A DNA stretch of 44,362 nt from an uncultured bacterium (GCA_903835185.1 CAILLX010000234.1:1-44362); one strand, 5' to 3'. Counted from the stretch's first letter, positions 16,607 to 25,204 are shown. Notes: a model not told the origin generated them from the sequence alone. Numbers and translations: made by a program.

Positions 16607-16869
16607 CGGTAAACCTCCCTTCTGTGGGCAACCCTGATAATGGCAATGATTCTCACTGTGTCGTCACGGTTGAATTTCACTCTGTATGAACCAACCCTTA
16701 AGCGGTAACGGGCTTCCGTGTCATTGGTTAGCGCTTTTACGTCCAGACGTGGATTGTCAGGGTTGTACGCTAGCAGTCCTATCCCTTCAGCAATTCGCTC
16801 CTGTGTCTGCAGTGGCAAACTGCGTAGCTGCTTTTCCGCCCTTTTGGCAATTTCAACTCGATATGCCAT
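16603..16869 (-). CDS. RelE/ParE-type toxin
   Basis: 88 residues, typical RelE/ParE length. The N-terminal helix A-K-R-A-E-K-Q-L-R-S-L-P, the central Y-R-L-R-V-G-S-Y-R-V-K-F strand pair and the C-terminal V-A-H-R-R-E-V-Y-R are the family hallmarks, with the basic residues used for ribosome-dependent mRNA cleavage in RelE. The toxin gene precedes the antitoxin, as in HigBA-like systems. The ribosome site is weak, which may keep the toxin low. The module may help maintain the surrounding island. Confidence 0.85.
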   Translation of the reverse strand: MAYRVEIAKRAEKQLRSLPLQTQERIAEGIGLLAYNPDNPRLDVKALTNDTEARYRLRVGSYRVKFNRDDTVRIIAIIRVAHRREVYR

Positions 16870-16900
16870 TACTAATAATATTACCTGTTATTACTTCGGA
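16870..16900 (-). promoter_or_regulatory. AT-rich promoter/operator of the toxin-antitoxin pair
   Basis: Immediately upstream of the toxin ATG is an AT-rich stretch with TAATA/TATTA symmetry (TAATAACAGGTAATATTA on the minus strand). Its place and symmetry fit an operator for autoregulation by the Xre antitoxin. No clear -35 box is seen. Confidence 0.35.
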
Positions 16901-17272
16901 CAAGTGACCAACGCCCCCAGGGGCAGTCCAAGATTACTGCTCACTGCAGGCGGTCGTATCATTTGGTGAGTTCTCTCGTCTGGCTTGTGCAAGCCATGCA
17001 TTCTAAACCCGACCCAGGACAGGTCGGTGACTTGCTTAACGGCAATTTTGGGTGCCTCTATGTACTCTTGTTCGTGCTTTCCGGGAAAAACTGTAGCTAA
17101 TTTAGACTGGGCAATGATACCGCAGGAAGAAAGCTACCCCGGCAAAACCTCAAAGAGTGTCTTCGGATATTTAACTCTCGGCTATCTCTCGGTTGAGTGG
17201 CAGGTCCTACCCCATAAACAGCCATAAAAAATCTCAGGTCCCGAGCCTTTGAACCCAAGCGATATGAACCTT
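16901..17272. other. Non-coding stretch between toxin module and tRNA-Phe
   Basis: About 370 bp with only short frames that lack ribosome sites and recognisable domains. If the island call is right, this is where an integrase next to the attachment site would be expected, and none is visible. Confidence 0.4.
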
Positions 17273-17283
17273 TTGAAAAGATT

Positions 17284-17292
<9 letters not shown>
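17273..17292 (+). repeat. Proximal copy of 20-bp direct repeat at tRNA-Phe 3' end
   Basis: Identical to 11379-11398. Nine of its bases (17284-17292) are the 3' end of tRNA-Phe and the other eleven lie just downstream of the gene, where integrases of tRNA-targeting elements commonly cut. Confidence 0.6.
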
Positions 17293-17356
<64 letters not shown>

Positions 17357-17682
17357 AGAAAGCTCTGTATTCGGGCCGCAGCGCGCTTGAACGGCTTGCG
17401 ACAGTGACCCAATATAGCACATCTCCCCTTGCCCCCGATCTTGTCTGTTCTGCCTGCAGACCCTACCGGCACAGGAGTGGGGACAATTGAACGACTGGAG
17501 ATTAAACGCTTCAGTCGGACCATCCTCAACACTTTATTAATCTGACATCTGAACTTAGTGTCTTAAGTTTAAAGGCAGAGCCCGTCGGCACTTGGCAGCC
17601 GCGCGACAGCTTCCAGCCCCAGGTGGAAACAGACAGATGTGCATATGAAATGGTGTTTGCCAACTGAGCAGAATCTGCAGTG
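17357..17682. other. Upstream region of tRNA-Phe
   Basis: About 325 bp between the tRNA and the end of the VirB8-like gene. A TATATT box on the minus strand about 60 bp above the tRNA could be its -10 element, though the -35 is unclear. No protein gene is convincing here. Confidence 0.35.
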
Positions 17683-18288
17683 CTAATTAACTGATCTGCT
17701 TGATGTTGTTGCCAGTTCGTTGTAAACGCCTGTTATTCTCAGTCCGTCCCGGGCACGCGAGACGAGAAAATCTGCTTTGACCTGATAAGGGACCGGTTGT
17801 CCACCATTGCGGAGCTGATATGTTCCTTGCACACCAACTACTACTGTCCCATCGGGATTGAGCGCCTTGGCTGTGATAGATGTTGGCTGGAAAGCAGCTA
17901 CAATCTTGCCAGAAGCTACACCGCTTGCCATCTCTGCAGTCCAGTAAGTGGATTGGAATGTGGCTGCAGCATTCTGGCTCATCCAGGCGAAAGCCTGCTG
18001 ATGGTTTGGAGCAGCTGAGGCAGGCGAATAGTCCATTGCCATACCAAGCCACCATTTGATAAAATCCTGAGCCAGAGCGGGTTCTACTCCTGACGCCTTT
18101 CCGCTAGTTTGTTGCTGTTCTTGCTGCTGACCAGCATCAGTCTTGTCGCTTTTGCTGGCAGACGGTGCCTCATCCTTGTTATTCAAACCGCTCATAAAGA
18201 CTGCCAGGAGTCCAATAATTATCAGTCCCAAGATGATCTTGTCGTGCAGGATCCTCTGTACTAGAGCGTGAGCAATCTCGTGAATCAT
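17683..18288 (-). CDS. VirB8/TraE-like single-pass membrane protein (orphan)
   Basis: 201 residues from the ATG at 18288; the frame is open to 18450, but that extension is Cys/His-rich and unlikely. A short cytoplasmic N-terminus, one membrane helix (ILGLIIIGLLAVFMSGL), a Lys/Gln/Ser-rich linker and a periplasmic domain of about 120 residues follow. The domain has a F-I-K-W-W-L start, a central A-F-A-W-M-S-Q-N-A and beta strands, the overall layout of the NTF2-like VirB8/TraE family of type IV secretion systems. No other T4SS gene is in the window, so it may be an orphan paralogue or a general NTF2-like anchored protein. Ribosome site weak. Confidence 0.65.
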   Translation of the reverse strand: MIHEIAHALVQRILHDKIILGLIIIGLLAVFMSGLNNKDEAPSASKSDKTDAGQQQEQQQTSGKASGVEPALAQDFIKWWLGMAMDYSPASAAPNHQQAFAWMSQNAAATFQSTYWTAEMASGVASGKIVAAFQPTSITAKALNPDGTVVVGVQGTYQLRNGGQPVPYQVKADFLVSRARDGLRITGVYNELATTSSRSVN

Positions 18289-18571
18289 TAATTGACCATC
18301 TTTGGGGCTAGGGGTATGACAGCATTTTATATTTAGTCTGCTTGTCAATTTCAAATTGTGTGATATCTGGCAGAAAAAGCAATAGCAACCATGGTGAAGT
18401 TCCCATATGTACAAGCTGCCTGCCAGCTCTGCTAATTGCGGCAATGCCAAGTGGTGCTGCCCGCAAAACAGCTTGGAGCCTGTACAATTGGGTCGGTGGC
18501 CCTTCCCGGCTCGACCTAGGGTAGTGTTAGGGTTGCAATAAGTTTAGTGGCAAGCGGAGAAAAACTTAGCG

Positions 18572-18916
18572 ATGTCCGAAGAGCAACGAGAGCGTCCTGA
18601 CCAGCTGAAGGAGCAAGCTCCCGCAGCTAGTTATGGGCAGCCCTATCAGACTATCACCATCAGTTCAGAGCTTGGGCCGTCTCGTAGTTATGTGGCGTAC
18701 ACTGTCAAGCTGCCTGGCGAACAACTGGCAGCGCTCCAGTCTATCTGGCTTGAACTTAAGCGGTTGTACGGTACGCACTCTCCTGATAAGAGCGGGATGA
18801 TACAGCAGGCTATTACAGAATGGCTGAAGAGATGGGACAGTCCAGAACGTCCCGAACTTCTGCGCGATCTTCTTGAAATCAGAGAAGATACCCGCCGCCG
18901 GCAGTACCGGAAATAA
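18572..18916 (+). CDS. Small ribbon-helix-helix-like protein
   Basis: 114 residues. After a polar N-terminus comes Y-V-A-Y-T-V-K-L-P-G-E-Q-L-A-A-L, then a helix, a S-P-D-K-S-G-M-I-Q-Q-A-I-T-E-W-L helix and a basic/acidic tail. Strand plus two helices, with S-x-x-I-x-x-A-I in the second helix, is the pattern of ribbon-helix-helix DNA-binding proteins. Family membership is tentative. A GGAGA site lies 11 nt upstream. It is divergent from the VirB8-like gene, with about 280 bp between them, and convergent with the DedA gene. Confidence 0.65.
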   Translation: MSEEQRERPDQLKEQAPAASYGQPYQTITISSELGPSRSYVAYTVKLPGEQLAALQSIWLELKRLYGTHSPDKSGMIQQAITEWLKRWDSPERPELLRDLLEIREDTRRRQYRK

Positions 18917-18950
18917 CGGCTAGATCAGAAGTAATTCAGGCAGGGGAAAG

Positions 18951-19562
18951 TTAGTCCTGCTTTAGATGATTGTAGAGATAGTAGCTCAGTCCAGCTAAAA
19001 CAATGAGAACTATTGCCAGGTCGAATTTGTGCCAGAGATGAATAAACATCTCCATATTCTCGCCAAACTTGATCCCTATAAAGGTCAGGAAATAGCACCA
19101 GATAAGCGATCCGACAAAGGTGAAGGTGCAAAAGATTCCGAAGTGCGCTCGCAGAACGCCTGCCGGGAAAGAGATAAATGTGCGTACAACCGGCAACATG
19201 CGGCAGATTAAGAAGGTCAAATCACCGTATTTGTCCACCCAGCGGTCGGCAGTTTCAAGATCTTTTGGTCGCAGGAGAAGCATACGTCCATATTTCTCCA
19301 GGAGCGGACGCCCTCCGTAGAGCCCGAGCAGATATGAAGGAATTGAGCCCACAAGGCAGCCTAAGGCGCCAGCCAGAGCTGCCAGGTGAATATTCATTTT
19401 GCCTTGCTGAACCAGAATCCCGGCTGTAGGCATGATTGCTTCAGACGGCAGCGGTATGTTGGCTGATTCAATAGCCATCATTATCATGACACCACCATAA
19501 CCCCAGTGGGCGACAGTATCCTTAATCATGGTCAGAATCGGATCAATCAATTCATGTATCAC
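18951..19562 (-). CDS. DedA-family membrane protein
   Basis: 203 residues starting at a GTG with GGAGG 9 nt upstream. Typical DedA/SNARE-associated layout: an N-terminal amphipathic/re-entrant part with E-S-A-N-I-P-L-P-S-E, a G-x3-G-S-I-P-S-Y-L-L-G segment, the F-L-I-C-R-M-L-P-V-V-R-T-F-I-S motif followed by P-A-G, and C-terminal membrane helices. Bacterial DedA proteins act as inner-membrane transporters or flippases for polyprenyl phosphate or phospholipids. That fits the nearby envelope-glycan genes. Confidence 0.9.
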   Translation of the reverse strand: MIHELIDPILTMIKDTVAHWGYGGVMIMMAIESANIPLPSEAIMPTAGILVQQGKMNIHLAALAGALGCLVGSIPSYLLGLYGGRPLLEKYGRMLLLRPKDLETADRWVDKYGDLTFLICRMLPVVRTFISFPAGVLRAHFGIFCTFTFVGSLIWCYFLTFIGIKFGENMEMFIHLWHKFDLAIVLIVLAGLSYYLYNHLKQD

Positions 19563-19715
19563 TGGTGGTGTCCTCCTTCGGGGCTTAGCTGCTCCGGCAG
19601 CAATGGCATGATTCTACCTTTTGTGTCAGCCAGATTGCTCAAGCTACAGCAAAAGTAAGCAATGCTGTGATAGGCAGATAAAGCCGGCAGCTTTCCGACT
19701 GCCACTCACAGTTGC

Positions 19716-20093
19716 TCAGCTGTCAAGCTTATGTGCCGGGGTTGCCAGGACAAAATCTAAGACAGAGCGATCAATCCATCCCCGGCGAACTAGAATTTCG
19801 CCTAATTTATGTCCGGTCTGGCGCTGCTCAAGAATTGCCAACCAGAGCTGCTCCATTGTGATATAGCCTAGAGCGAGCAGCTTCTCGCCCAGTCGTGTCC
19901 GCAGCTGTGGAAGGCACTCTTTGAGCTGTGAATAACTGAGCCAGCCTTTTAACATACACACTTCCCCGAGAAGAAGTCCTGTTTTTTCTTGTGCCTCCAG
20001 AGCTTCGCGCAACTGTGCTTCTGTTAGATAGCCAGCCTCAATTAGACGTTGACCAATCAAGCTGGAGGCGAAGTGATGGGCAGACTCTTTCAT
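19716..20093 (-). CDS. Standalone tandem MshEN-like domain protein (possible c-di-GMP sensor)
   Basis: 125 residues made of four copies of a motif of about 23 residues, (R/K)-L-G-x4-x-x-G-x-(L/I)-x4-L-x3-L-x-x-Q, near residues 12-35, 41-64, 67-90 and 96-119. MshEN domains of type II secretion and pilus ATPases consist of two such motifs with a short spacer and bind cyclic di-GMP. Here two domains stand in tandem without an ATPase. Motifs 3 and 4 keep the basic residue before L-G; motif 1 does not. A GAGGAGG site precedes the ATG. It is the last gene of the glycan operon, 31 bp after the GT39-like gene, so it may regulate that operon's products. Confidence 0.8.
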   Translation of the reverse strand: MKESAHHFASSLIGQRLIEAGYLTEAQLREALEAQEKTGLLLGEVCMLKGWLSYSQLKECLPQLRTRLGEKLLALGYITMEQLWLAILEQRQTGHKLGEILVRRGWIDRSVLDFVLATPAHKLDS

Positions 20094-20123
20094 CAGAAAC
20101 CCTCCTCAGGGTGAGAGGACACT

Positions 20124-22673
20124 CTATGAGTCTACCGAAATGACGATATGATCGCCAGCTACCCCAATAGGAACTGCTCTGGTATCCAGCGCTCGTGGTC
20201 TAGCTTCATAAAGACCAGTGGCTGGGAACTGACTTCTATGCAAGATCACGGCTCCAGAAGGAGAATTTATTCTCAACCGGCGCATTACTACACTGCTCGG
20301 CTCGCTGCTATTCTGCTCCTCGAAAGTGAGATTGGGGCGTGTTACTTCAAGCTCTACAGCTGCTGCCTTATCTATAGTTGTTGCATTTAGAGTAACTGCC
20401 TGCTCTTTTTTGTCGGCCGACATATGAATGAAACCTTTGCTGCCCAGATAGCCTGAATTTGGGAAATTAAGCGTTGGAGCAATCGTGGTGGCAGGTAGCA
20501 GCTCAACTGCTGTGACAACCAGGCGACAGTTGTCTGGCAAAAGAAGCTTCAAGTTGCGACAGTTTCCTCCTAGAGCCCACTCTGGCATACCATGCAGACA
20601 GAAAAATAGAGTGCCATCGCCTTGTGGTACAGCTGTGTGTACGCGGCGACGAAGATCAGTTTCGGGATGCAGATCGTTACTTACAAGCAAGTCAGCCCCA
20701 GTTGTTGCGAGATTCTTTCTGTCTGGCTTGCTTACGACATGCACATGTACTGCCACCAGATCAGTCGACCAGCATGAACGCCTGCCTAAATTCAAGTTTA
20801 TTGCCGGTCTGCCAGCAACGCCTGCTCCGCCGGCAACTGCAAGACTGCCATCTTTAAGCCAGGAAAAAAGGGTAGCTTTGGACTCTTCAGGACTGAGGAG
20901 CTTCTGTAGATTGCTGCCCGACCAGCGTGGCATCGTGTCTGTTGGATGCCTGGTGGTAATTTGCACTGGCGAGAACCGTTTGTCTCTCCAGGCAAAGATC
21001 TTAACTGTCCCGGAAGCAGCTGCTAGAGAATCTCTTAAATAGCCAAAAGGAAGGATCGGTTCCCATTGACCGACCATCAGGCAGTTTCTTACTGTACGAG
21101 TGAGCTGCGGGTAGGCAGTCATGCCGACCAGCGCGTTGCGGCAAACATATGCACCGCTTATATTGTCAGGCAATCCTATGAAGAGGACTTGCGGGTCACC
21201 TGGGATGCTTTGATAAAGTCCGGCAAGTTGCTTGCGAATAAGGTTAGACTCAGCTCCTGCGCGTCTCCAGGACTGATTGTTAACTGCAAGGAGTGAACCG
21301 GCAGTAACGATAAGCAATATTGTGGCTGTCCAGGAGGCTATATTTGTGCGTCTTGTGCTGGCAGCCCAGTGTGCAAAGCCAAAAGTTAAAAGAGCTGCCA
21401 GCGGGACCGTAGCCAGATAGGCCAGGCGACTGCCCTCCAGATCGTCGGCGATTGAGAAAATCTTGTAGACAGGTATGAGCGAAATAATCAGCCAGAAGAA
21501 GAGAAAACAAAACAGTGCCCGGCTGTTGCGCTGAGTGACTAGGCGCCAAAAAGCCAGAAGTACTGATGAGAGTAAAGCTAGTTCCCACCCCTTAGTAAGC
21601 AGGTGATGTGCACCGAGCAGCTCCTTATTGATAGGCACCAACATCATGCGCAGTCCGTGGACCCAGCCAAGCAGGAAGAGACGCCAGTTGGCTACAAAAG
21701 TAAGCGAATCATCATAGCCCCCTACAAATGTACCCAGCGCCACCCGCCTTACTACAAAATAAGCGGCAAGAACGGCCCAGAAAGGCAATGTGGATACAAA
21801 TGCTGAACCTGCGCGCTTAATAAGCGACCTGTTGCTCTTTGCAGTTGTCAACCCCCAGAGGGCAAAGAGCACAGGAGCTGTAACTGCCATCTCTTTAGAG
21901 GCTAAGGCGAGCACCATAGCTCCCGCTGCAGCAAAAAAACAAAATAGTTTGCCGCTTGTCCGCCAGTTGATATAGAACCAAAAACTGCCAAGGATAAACA
22001 TTGTCACTACAGAATCGACACGTCCTGTTATCCAGGAGACAGCTTCAGGATGTAGCGGATACAAGGCAAAGAGAGCCGAGGCTGCTAGAGGCCATCGCAA
22101 ACTTGCCGTTTTACCGGCTCTGCCCGCGCCACCGCCTGCGGAGCCGAGGCAGTCAGTTTGCAGGCTGCTTAAGATGAAAAATAACAGGATGGCGCTGAGA
22201 GTGTGGCAGACAAGATTTGTTATGTGAAAGCCAAGACCGTTTGTGCCCCATATCAGGTAGTCTCCTACCATAAATATTGAAATCAACGGTCTGTAAAAGC
22301 GAGTGGTAGTGCCGTCCAGCCAGGAGCTGTGAAAATTGCGCCAGATGAGCTCCGGGTTCTTCACTGCATCTGACAGCCAGGACAGGTGCACAAAGTCGTC
22401 ACCGGCAAAAAAATTGAAGAGAACAGGAGAGTAAGCTGCCACTGTTGCCAGTATGATGAGTGCCAGAATGAAATAGACAGTTTTAGTTTCACTTCTGGAG
22501 ATGCAAGAGCGTGCTGATCCACTGCAGCAATCACCTGCTGGTGCCGTGTCCTGACTGGCTGCTGGCTGGGAGCTTGCACCACCTGGTTGCCTGAGTGAAG
22601 AGCCACACCCAAAAAAATTACTGATGAGCCTGACTATTGAGAGGCTTGATGATTTCTTGGTATCTTCAGTCAA
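20124..22673 (-). CDS. GT39/TMTC-like polytopic membrane glycosyltransferase
   Basis: About 849 residues from a TTG at 22673 with GAGGA 5 nt upstream, overlapping the acyltransferase stop by 8 bp; the frame also extends to a TTG at 22751 without a good ribosome site. The N-terminal about 500 residues carry many membrane helices and the hallmarks of PMT/TMTC-type enzymes: F-F-A-G-D-D-F-V-H after the first helix (the acidic catalytic loop), R-F-Y-R-P-L-I-S, G-F-H-I-T-N-L-V-C-H, and H-P-E-A-V-S-W-I-T-G-R-x-D. The C-terminal about 350 residues are soluble, beta-rich and unlike known domains. It probably transfers a sugar from a polyprenyl-phosphate donor outside the membrane. Operon with aminotransferase and acyltransferase. 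Confidence 0.85.
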   Translation of the reverse strand: MTEDTKKSSSLSIVRLISNFFGCGSSLRQPGGASSQPAASQDTAPAGDCCSGSARSCISRSETKTVYFILALIILATVAAYSPVLFNFFAGDDFVHLSWLSDAVKNPELIWRNFHSSWLDGTTTRFYRPLISIFMVGDYLIWGTNGLGFHITNLVCHTLSAILLFFILSSLQTDCLGSAGGGAGRAGKTASLRWPLAASALFALYPLHPEAVSWITGRVDSVVTMFILGSFWFYINWRTSGKLFCFFAAAGAMVLALASKEMAVTAPVLFALWGLTTAKSNRSLIKRAGSAFVSTLPFWAVLAAYFVVRRVALGTFVGGYDDSLTFVANWRLFLLGWVHGLRMMLVPINKELLGAHHLLTKGWELALLSSVLLAFWRLVTQRNSRALFCFLFFWLIISLIPVYKIFSIADDLEGSRLAYLATVPLAALLTFGFAHWAASTRRTNIASWTATILLIVTAGSLLAVNNQSWRRAGAESNLIRKQLAGLYQSIPGDPQVLFIGLPDNISGAYVCRNALVGMTAYPQLTRTVRNCLMVGQWEPILPFGYLRDSLAAASGTVKIFAWRDKRFSPVQITTRHPTDTMPRWSGSNLQKLLSPEESKATLFSWLKDGSLAVAGGAGVAGRPAINLNLGRRSCWSTDLVAVHVHVVSKPDRKNLATTGADLLVSNDLHPETDLRRRVHTAVPQGDGTLFFCLHGMPEWALGGNCRNLKLLLPDNCRLVVTAVELLPATTIAPTLNFPNSGYLGSKGFIHMSADKKEQAVTLNATTIDKAAAVELEVTRPNLTFEEQNSSEPSSVVMRRLRINSPSGAVILHRSQFPATGLYEARPRALDTRAVPIGVAGDHIVISVDS

Positions 22674-23451
22674 GGCGATCCTCAGCAGAGAGGCTCTCGT
22701 AAGCAGGTCTGTCTTGCAAGTGACATCTGATCTCGTTCTTGTTTTTGACAACCCGGGCTGGAGATCCAGCTACGACTGTGCCAGCTGGCACATCGTGTGA
22801 CACGACTGATCCTCCTGCCACCACTGCACCTGCTCCTATCCGAACTCGCGGAAGGAGCAGCACCCGGGCGCCTACAATGACTCCGGACTCCAGATAAGGA
22901 CCCTGGCGGCTTAGCTGGCAAGGCGGGTGCAAACTGTCAGTGGTGCATGACATCGGGTAAAAGTGAACATTGTCTTCAATAGTTGTGAAGGTGGCAATGA
23001 ACACATTGTTGTGGAATCGGCAGTTGTTGCCTACCTTAATCTGCCCATCCGACTGTGAGAAGGTGCCGAATGTGCAGTTGTTGCCAAAATGGCTGTATTC
23101 CCGGATGATTGCCCGGTGTCCAGTAGCAAAGTTCTCCCCGGTAGTGCATCCGGCATAAATTATTGTCCCTGATCTCAAATGGCTGCCAGGACCAATCTCC
23201 AGCGCGGGGTTTTCGTAAGCAGGATCTTTGTAGAAGCTGCTTAAGCGCTCACCCAAAATGCACTGAGCGCCAACAAAAGTCTGCTCAGCCAGATGTACAT
23301 TCTCATAGATTACAACGCCAGGCTCGATGACAACATTGTCGTCAATCACTGCTCCGGCAGCTATTATGACATCGGCAGCCAGCTGGACTCCAGAGCCAAT
23401 CTTTGCACCCGGTGAAATTCCGGGAAACTCTTTTCCTTCCAATATTTTCAT
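22666..23451 (-). CDS. Hexapeptide-repeat acyltransferase
   Basis: About 261 residues from the ATG at 23451, 4 nt after the stop of the aminotransferase gene; the longer frame (to 23523) would overlap it. Left-handed beta-helix repeats run through most of the length (I-G-S-G-V-Q, I-A-A-G-A-V, V-G-A-R-V-L and similar), ending in V-V-A-G-S-P-A-R-V-V. A His in the A-T-G-H-R-A-I-I turn could be the catalytic base. The neighbours suggest N-acetylation of an amino sugar nucleotide, as WbpD/WlbB do after WbpE/WlbC, but other acyl donors are possible. It is longer than WbpD (about 190 residues). Confidence 0.85.
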   Translation of the reverse strand: MKILEGKEFPGISPGAKIGSGVQLAADVIIAAGAVIDDNVVIEPGVVIYENVHLAEQTFVGAQCILGERLSSFYKDPAYENPALEIGPGSHLRSGTIIYAGCTTGENFATGHRAIIREYSHFGNNCTFGTFSQSDGQIKVGNNCRFHNNVFIATFTTIEDNVHFYPMSCTTDSLHPPCQLSRQGPYLESGVIVGARVLLLPRVRIGAGAVVAGGSVVSHDVPAGTVVAGSPARVVKNKNEIRCHLQDRPAYESLSAEDRLD

Positions 23452-23455
23452 GAAC

Positions 23456-24616
23456 TTATCCGGCTTGCCCCGCTCCTGCCGGAACGGCACTTGCGGTGCG
23501 GATGATTGCAGTTGTAGCGGCACAAACGCGCTTAACCTCGCCGGCAGTCAATTCAGGATACATCGGCAGCGACAGTACCTGATCAGCAGCTGATTCAGTT
23601 GCCGGTAGATCGCCTGCTCTGTGCCCGAGATATGAGAAAGCTGCCTGCAAATGCAACGGCACCGGATAATAGCACATAGAGCCAATTCCTTGAGCTGCCA
23701 GCTCTGTTTGCAGCCGGTCGCGCATGCCTTTTCCCAGCACCCGTATCGTGTACTGATGCCATACCGGAGTGGTATGCGGAGCTACAGGTGGAGCAACTAC
23801 TCCCGGGCAGTGTGAGAGCTCTTCTGTATAAATAGATGCAAGTTCGCGGCGTTGTGCGTTCCAGCCTTCCAGATAAGGTAGTTTGATGAGGAGCGCCACT
23901 GCCTGTAGTTCGTCCAGGCGGCTGTTGTATCCGACTTCCTCATGATAGTACCGGACACGCATGCCGTGACCGCGCAGCAGTTTCAGCCTGTCGGCTATAT
24001 CTGCGCTGACCGTGACAAGCATACCTGCATCACCGCAGGCGCCGAGATTCTTAGTTGGATAGAAGCTTATGCAAGCTACATCTCCCAGGCTGCCGGTGGG
24101 GCGCCCTTTGTACAAAGCACCAATTGCCTGAGCGTTGTCTTCAACTACTTTCAGGTTGTGCTTATGTGCTATCGGCATGATCTTATCCATGTCGGCTGGT
24201 TGCCCGTAAAGATGGACAGGAATGATAGCTTTGGTCTTGGCTGTAATTGCCTGAGCTATTAAATCTGGATCTATATTGAAGGTCTTAGGGTCGATATCAA
24301 CAAAGACAGGTTTGGCACCACACAGAGCAATAGCTTCTGCTGTGGCTGCAAAGGTAAATGATGTTGTTATCACCTCATCACCCGGACCTACATTGCAAGC
24401 TCTGAGTGCCAGGATTAAGGCGTCAGTGCCGTTGGCAACTCCAATACCGTGGGCACAACCGGACAGTTTGGCTACACCTTCTTCAAGTGCCGACACATTT
24501 TTGCCTAGTATGTAATGCCCGCTGCGCAAAACTTCCAGCGTTCGTTTTTCTATTTCGGCGCCGACCTGCTTGTACTGGCGTTGTAGATCTAAAACAGCAA
24601 TTTTATCCATTGTCAT
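23456..24616 (-). CDS. DegT/DnrJ/EryC1 PLP-dependent sugar aminotransferase
   Basis: 386 residues, usual family length. It has V-A-N-G-T-D-A-L (phosphate-binding), V-V-E-D-N-A-Q-A-I-G (PLP-ring Asp), S-F-Y-P-T-K-N-L-G-A-C-G-D-A-G (internal aldimine Lys) and Y-N-S-R-L-D-E-L-Q-A. These enzymes make amino sugars on nucleotide-linked keto-sugars. GGGAGA lies just before the first ATG, and a second ATG two codons on is also usable. It starts an operon with a hexapeptide acyltransferase, a GT39-like enzyme and an MshEN protein. The WbpE/WlbC-like assignment is inference. Confidence 0.93.
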   Translation of the reverse strand: MTMDKIAVLDLQRQYKQVGAEIEKRTLEVLRSGHYILGKNVSALEEGVAKLSGCAHGIGVANGTDALILALRACNVGPGDEVITTSFTFAATAEAIALCGAKPVFVDIDPKTFNIDPDLIAQAITAKTKAIIPVHLYGQPADMDKIMPIAHKHNLKVVEDNAQAIGALYKGRPTGSLGDVACISFYPTKNLGACGDAGMLVTVSADIADRLKLLRGHGMRVRYYHEEVGYNSRLDELQAVALLIKLPYLEGWNAQRRELASIYTEELSHCPGVVAPPVAPHTTPVWHQYTIRVLGKGMRDRLQTELAAQGIGSMCYYPVPLHLQAAFSYLGHRAGDLPATESAADQVLSLPMYPELTAGEVKRVCAATTAIIRTASAVPAGAGQAG

Positions 24617-24827
24617 AGTTCTCCCTGGCTCGCTCCCAGCTTATCGGGAGATTCTAGCCAGAGCCAAGTCTAGCCTGACGGTGCTCTTGTTTGACAGGTA
24701 ACATATATAAGGTTGAAGAAAAAGAATTGGTAAAAAATCTCTCATCGTCTCTTGCGAAGGACCGGTGCTGCAGAGGCAGGAATATAAAATGTATGTCAAG
24801 AGTGACTGGTGAGCAAACTTAGGTCAC

Positions 24828-24858
24828 AAAAAAGGGGGGACTAACAACAGCCTCCCCC
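24828..24858 (-). terminator. Rho-independent terminator after the RHH gene
   Basis: On the minus strand GGGGGA and TCCCCC pair across about 12 nt, followed by CCTTTTTT. It lies just beyond the stop codon of the gene at 24881-25204. Confidence 0.85.
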
Positions 24859-24880
24859 AATTCTTGCTTGTTTCGGAAAG

Positions 24881-25204
24881 TTATTTCTTCCCTTTACCTG
24901 GTGATGCCACTGTCCGCGAGAGCGCATTGGTAACGAATAGATTGAGGCTGACACCTTCTCTTTCTGCACGATCAACTAGCGCCTGGTGAAGCGATTTAGG
25001 CAATCTGACTGTAAACTTGCCACTGTATTTAGTATAGTCACCATCACCTCTTGCAGATGGGGACTTTGTGACCTTAACTGCATGTTTGACTGGAGCTTTT
25101 CTAACAACTTTACGGGCAACGGTTACTTTCTTGTGGGCCATCGCCGGCTTGGCAGCTTTTGCTGCGACTTTCGGCTTTGCTTTAGCCTTTTTCTTCTGGA
25201 CCAT
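24881..25204 (-). CDS. Ribbon-helix-helix protein with histone-H1-like basic N-terminus
   Basis: 107 residues. The first about 55 are Lys/Ala/Val/Pro-rich and strongly basic, like histone H1 tails. Residues about 60-98 (F-T-V-R-L-P-K-S-L-H-Q-A-L, then E-G-V-S-L-N-L-F-V-T-N-A-L) form an Arc/HicB-type ribbon-helix-helix, which binds DNA as a dimer. No HicA-like toxin lies next to it, so it is more likely a nucleoid-associated or regulatory protein than an antitoxin. AAGGAGAG lies 4 nt before the ATG, and a strong terminator follows. Confidence 0.85.
   Translation of the reverse strand: MVQKKKAKAKPKVAAKAAKPAMAHKKVTVARKVVRKAPVKHAVKVTKSPSARGDGDYTKYSGKFTVRLPKSLHQALVDRAEREGVSLNLFVTNALSRTVASPGKGKK

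Noticed and set aside
24881-25204. HicAB toxin-antitoxin pair
   Set aside because: No small HicA-like frame next to it; it stands alone between a terminator and a long gap.
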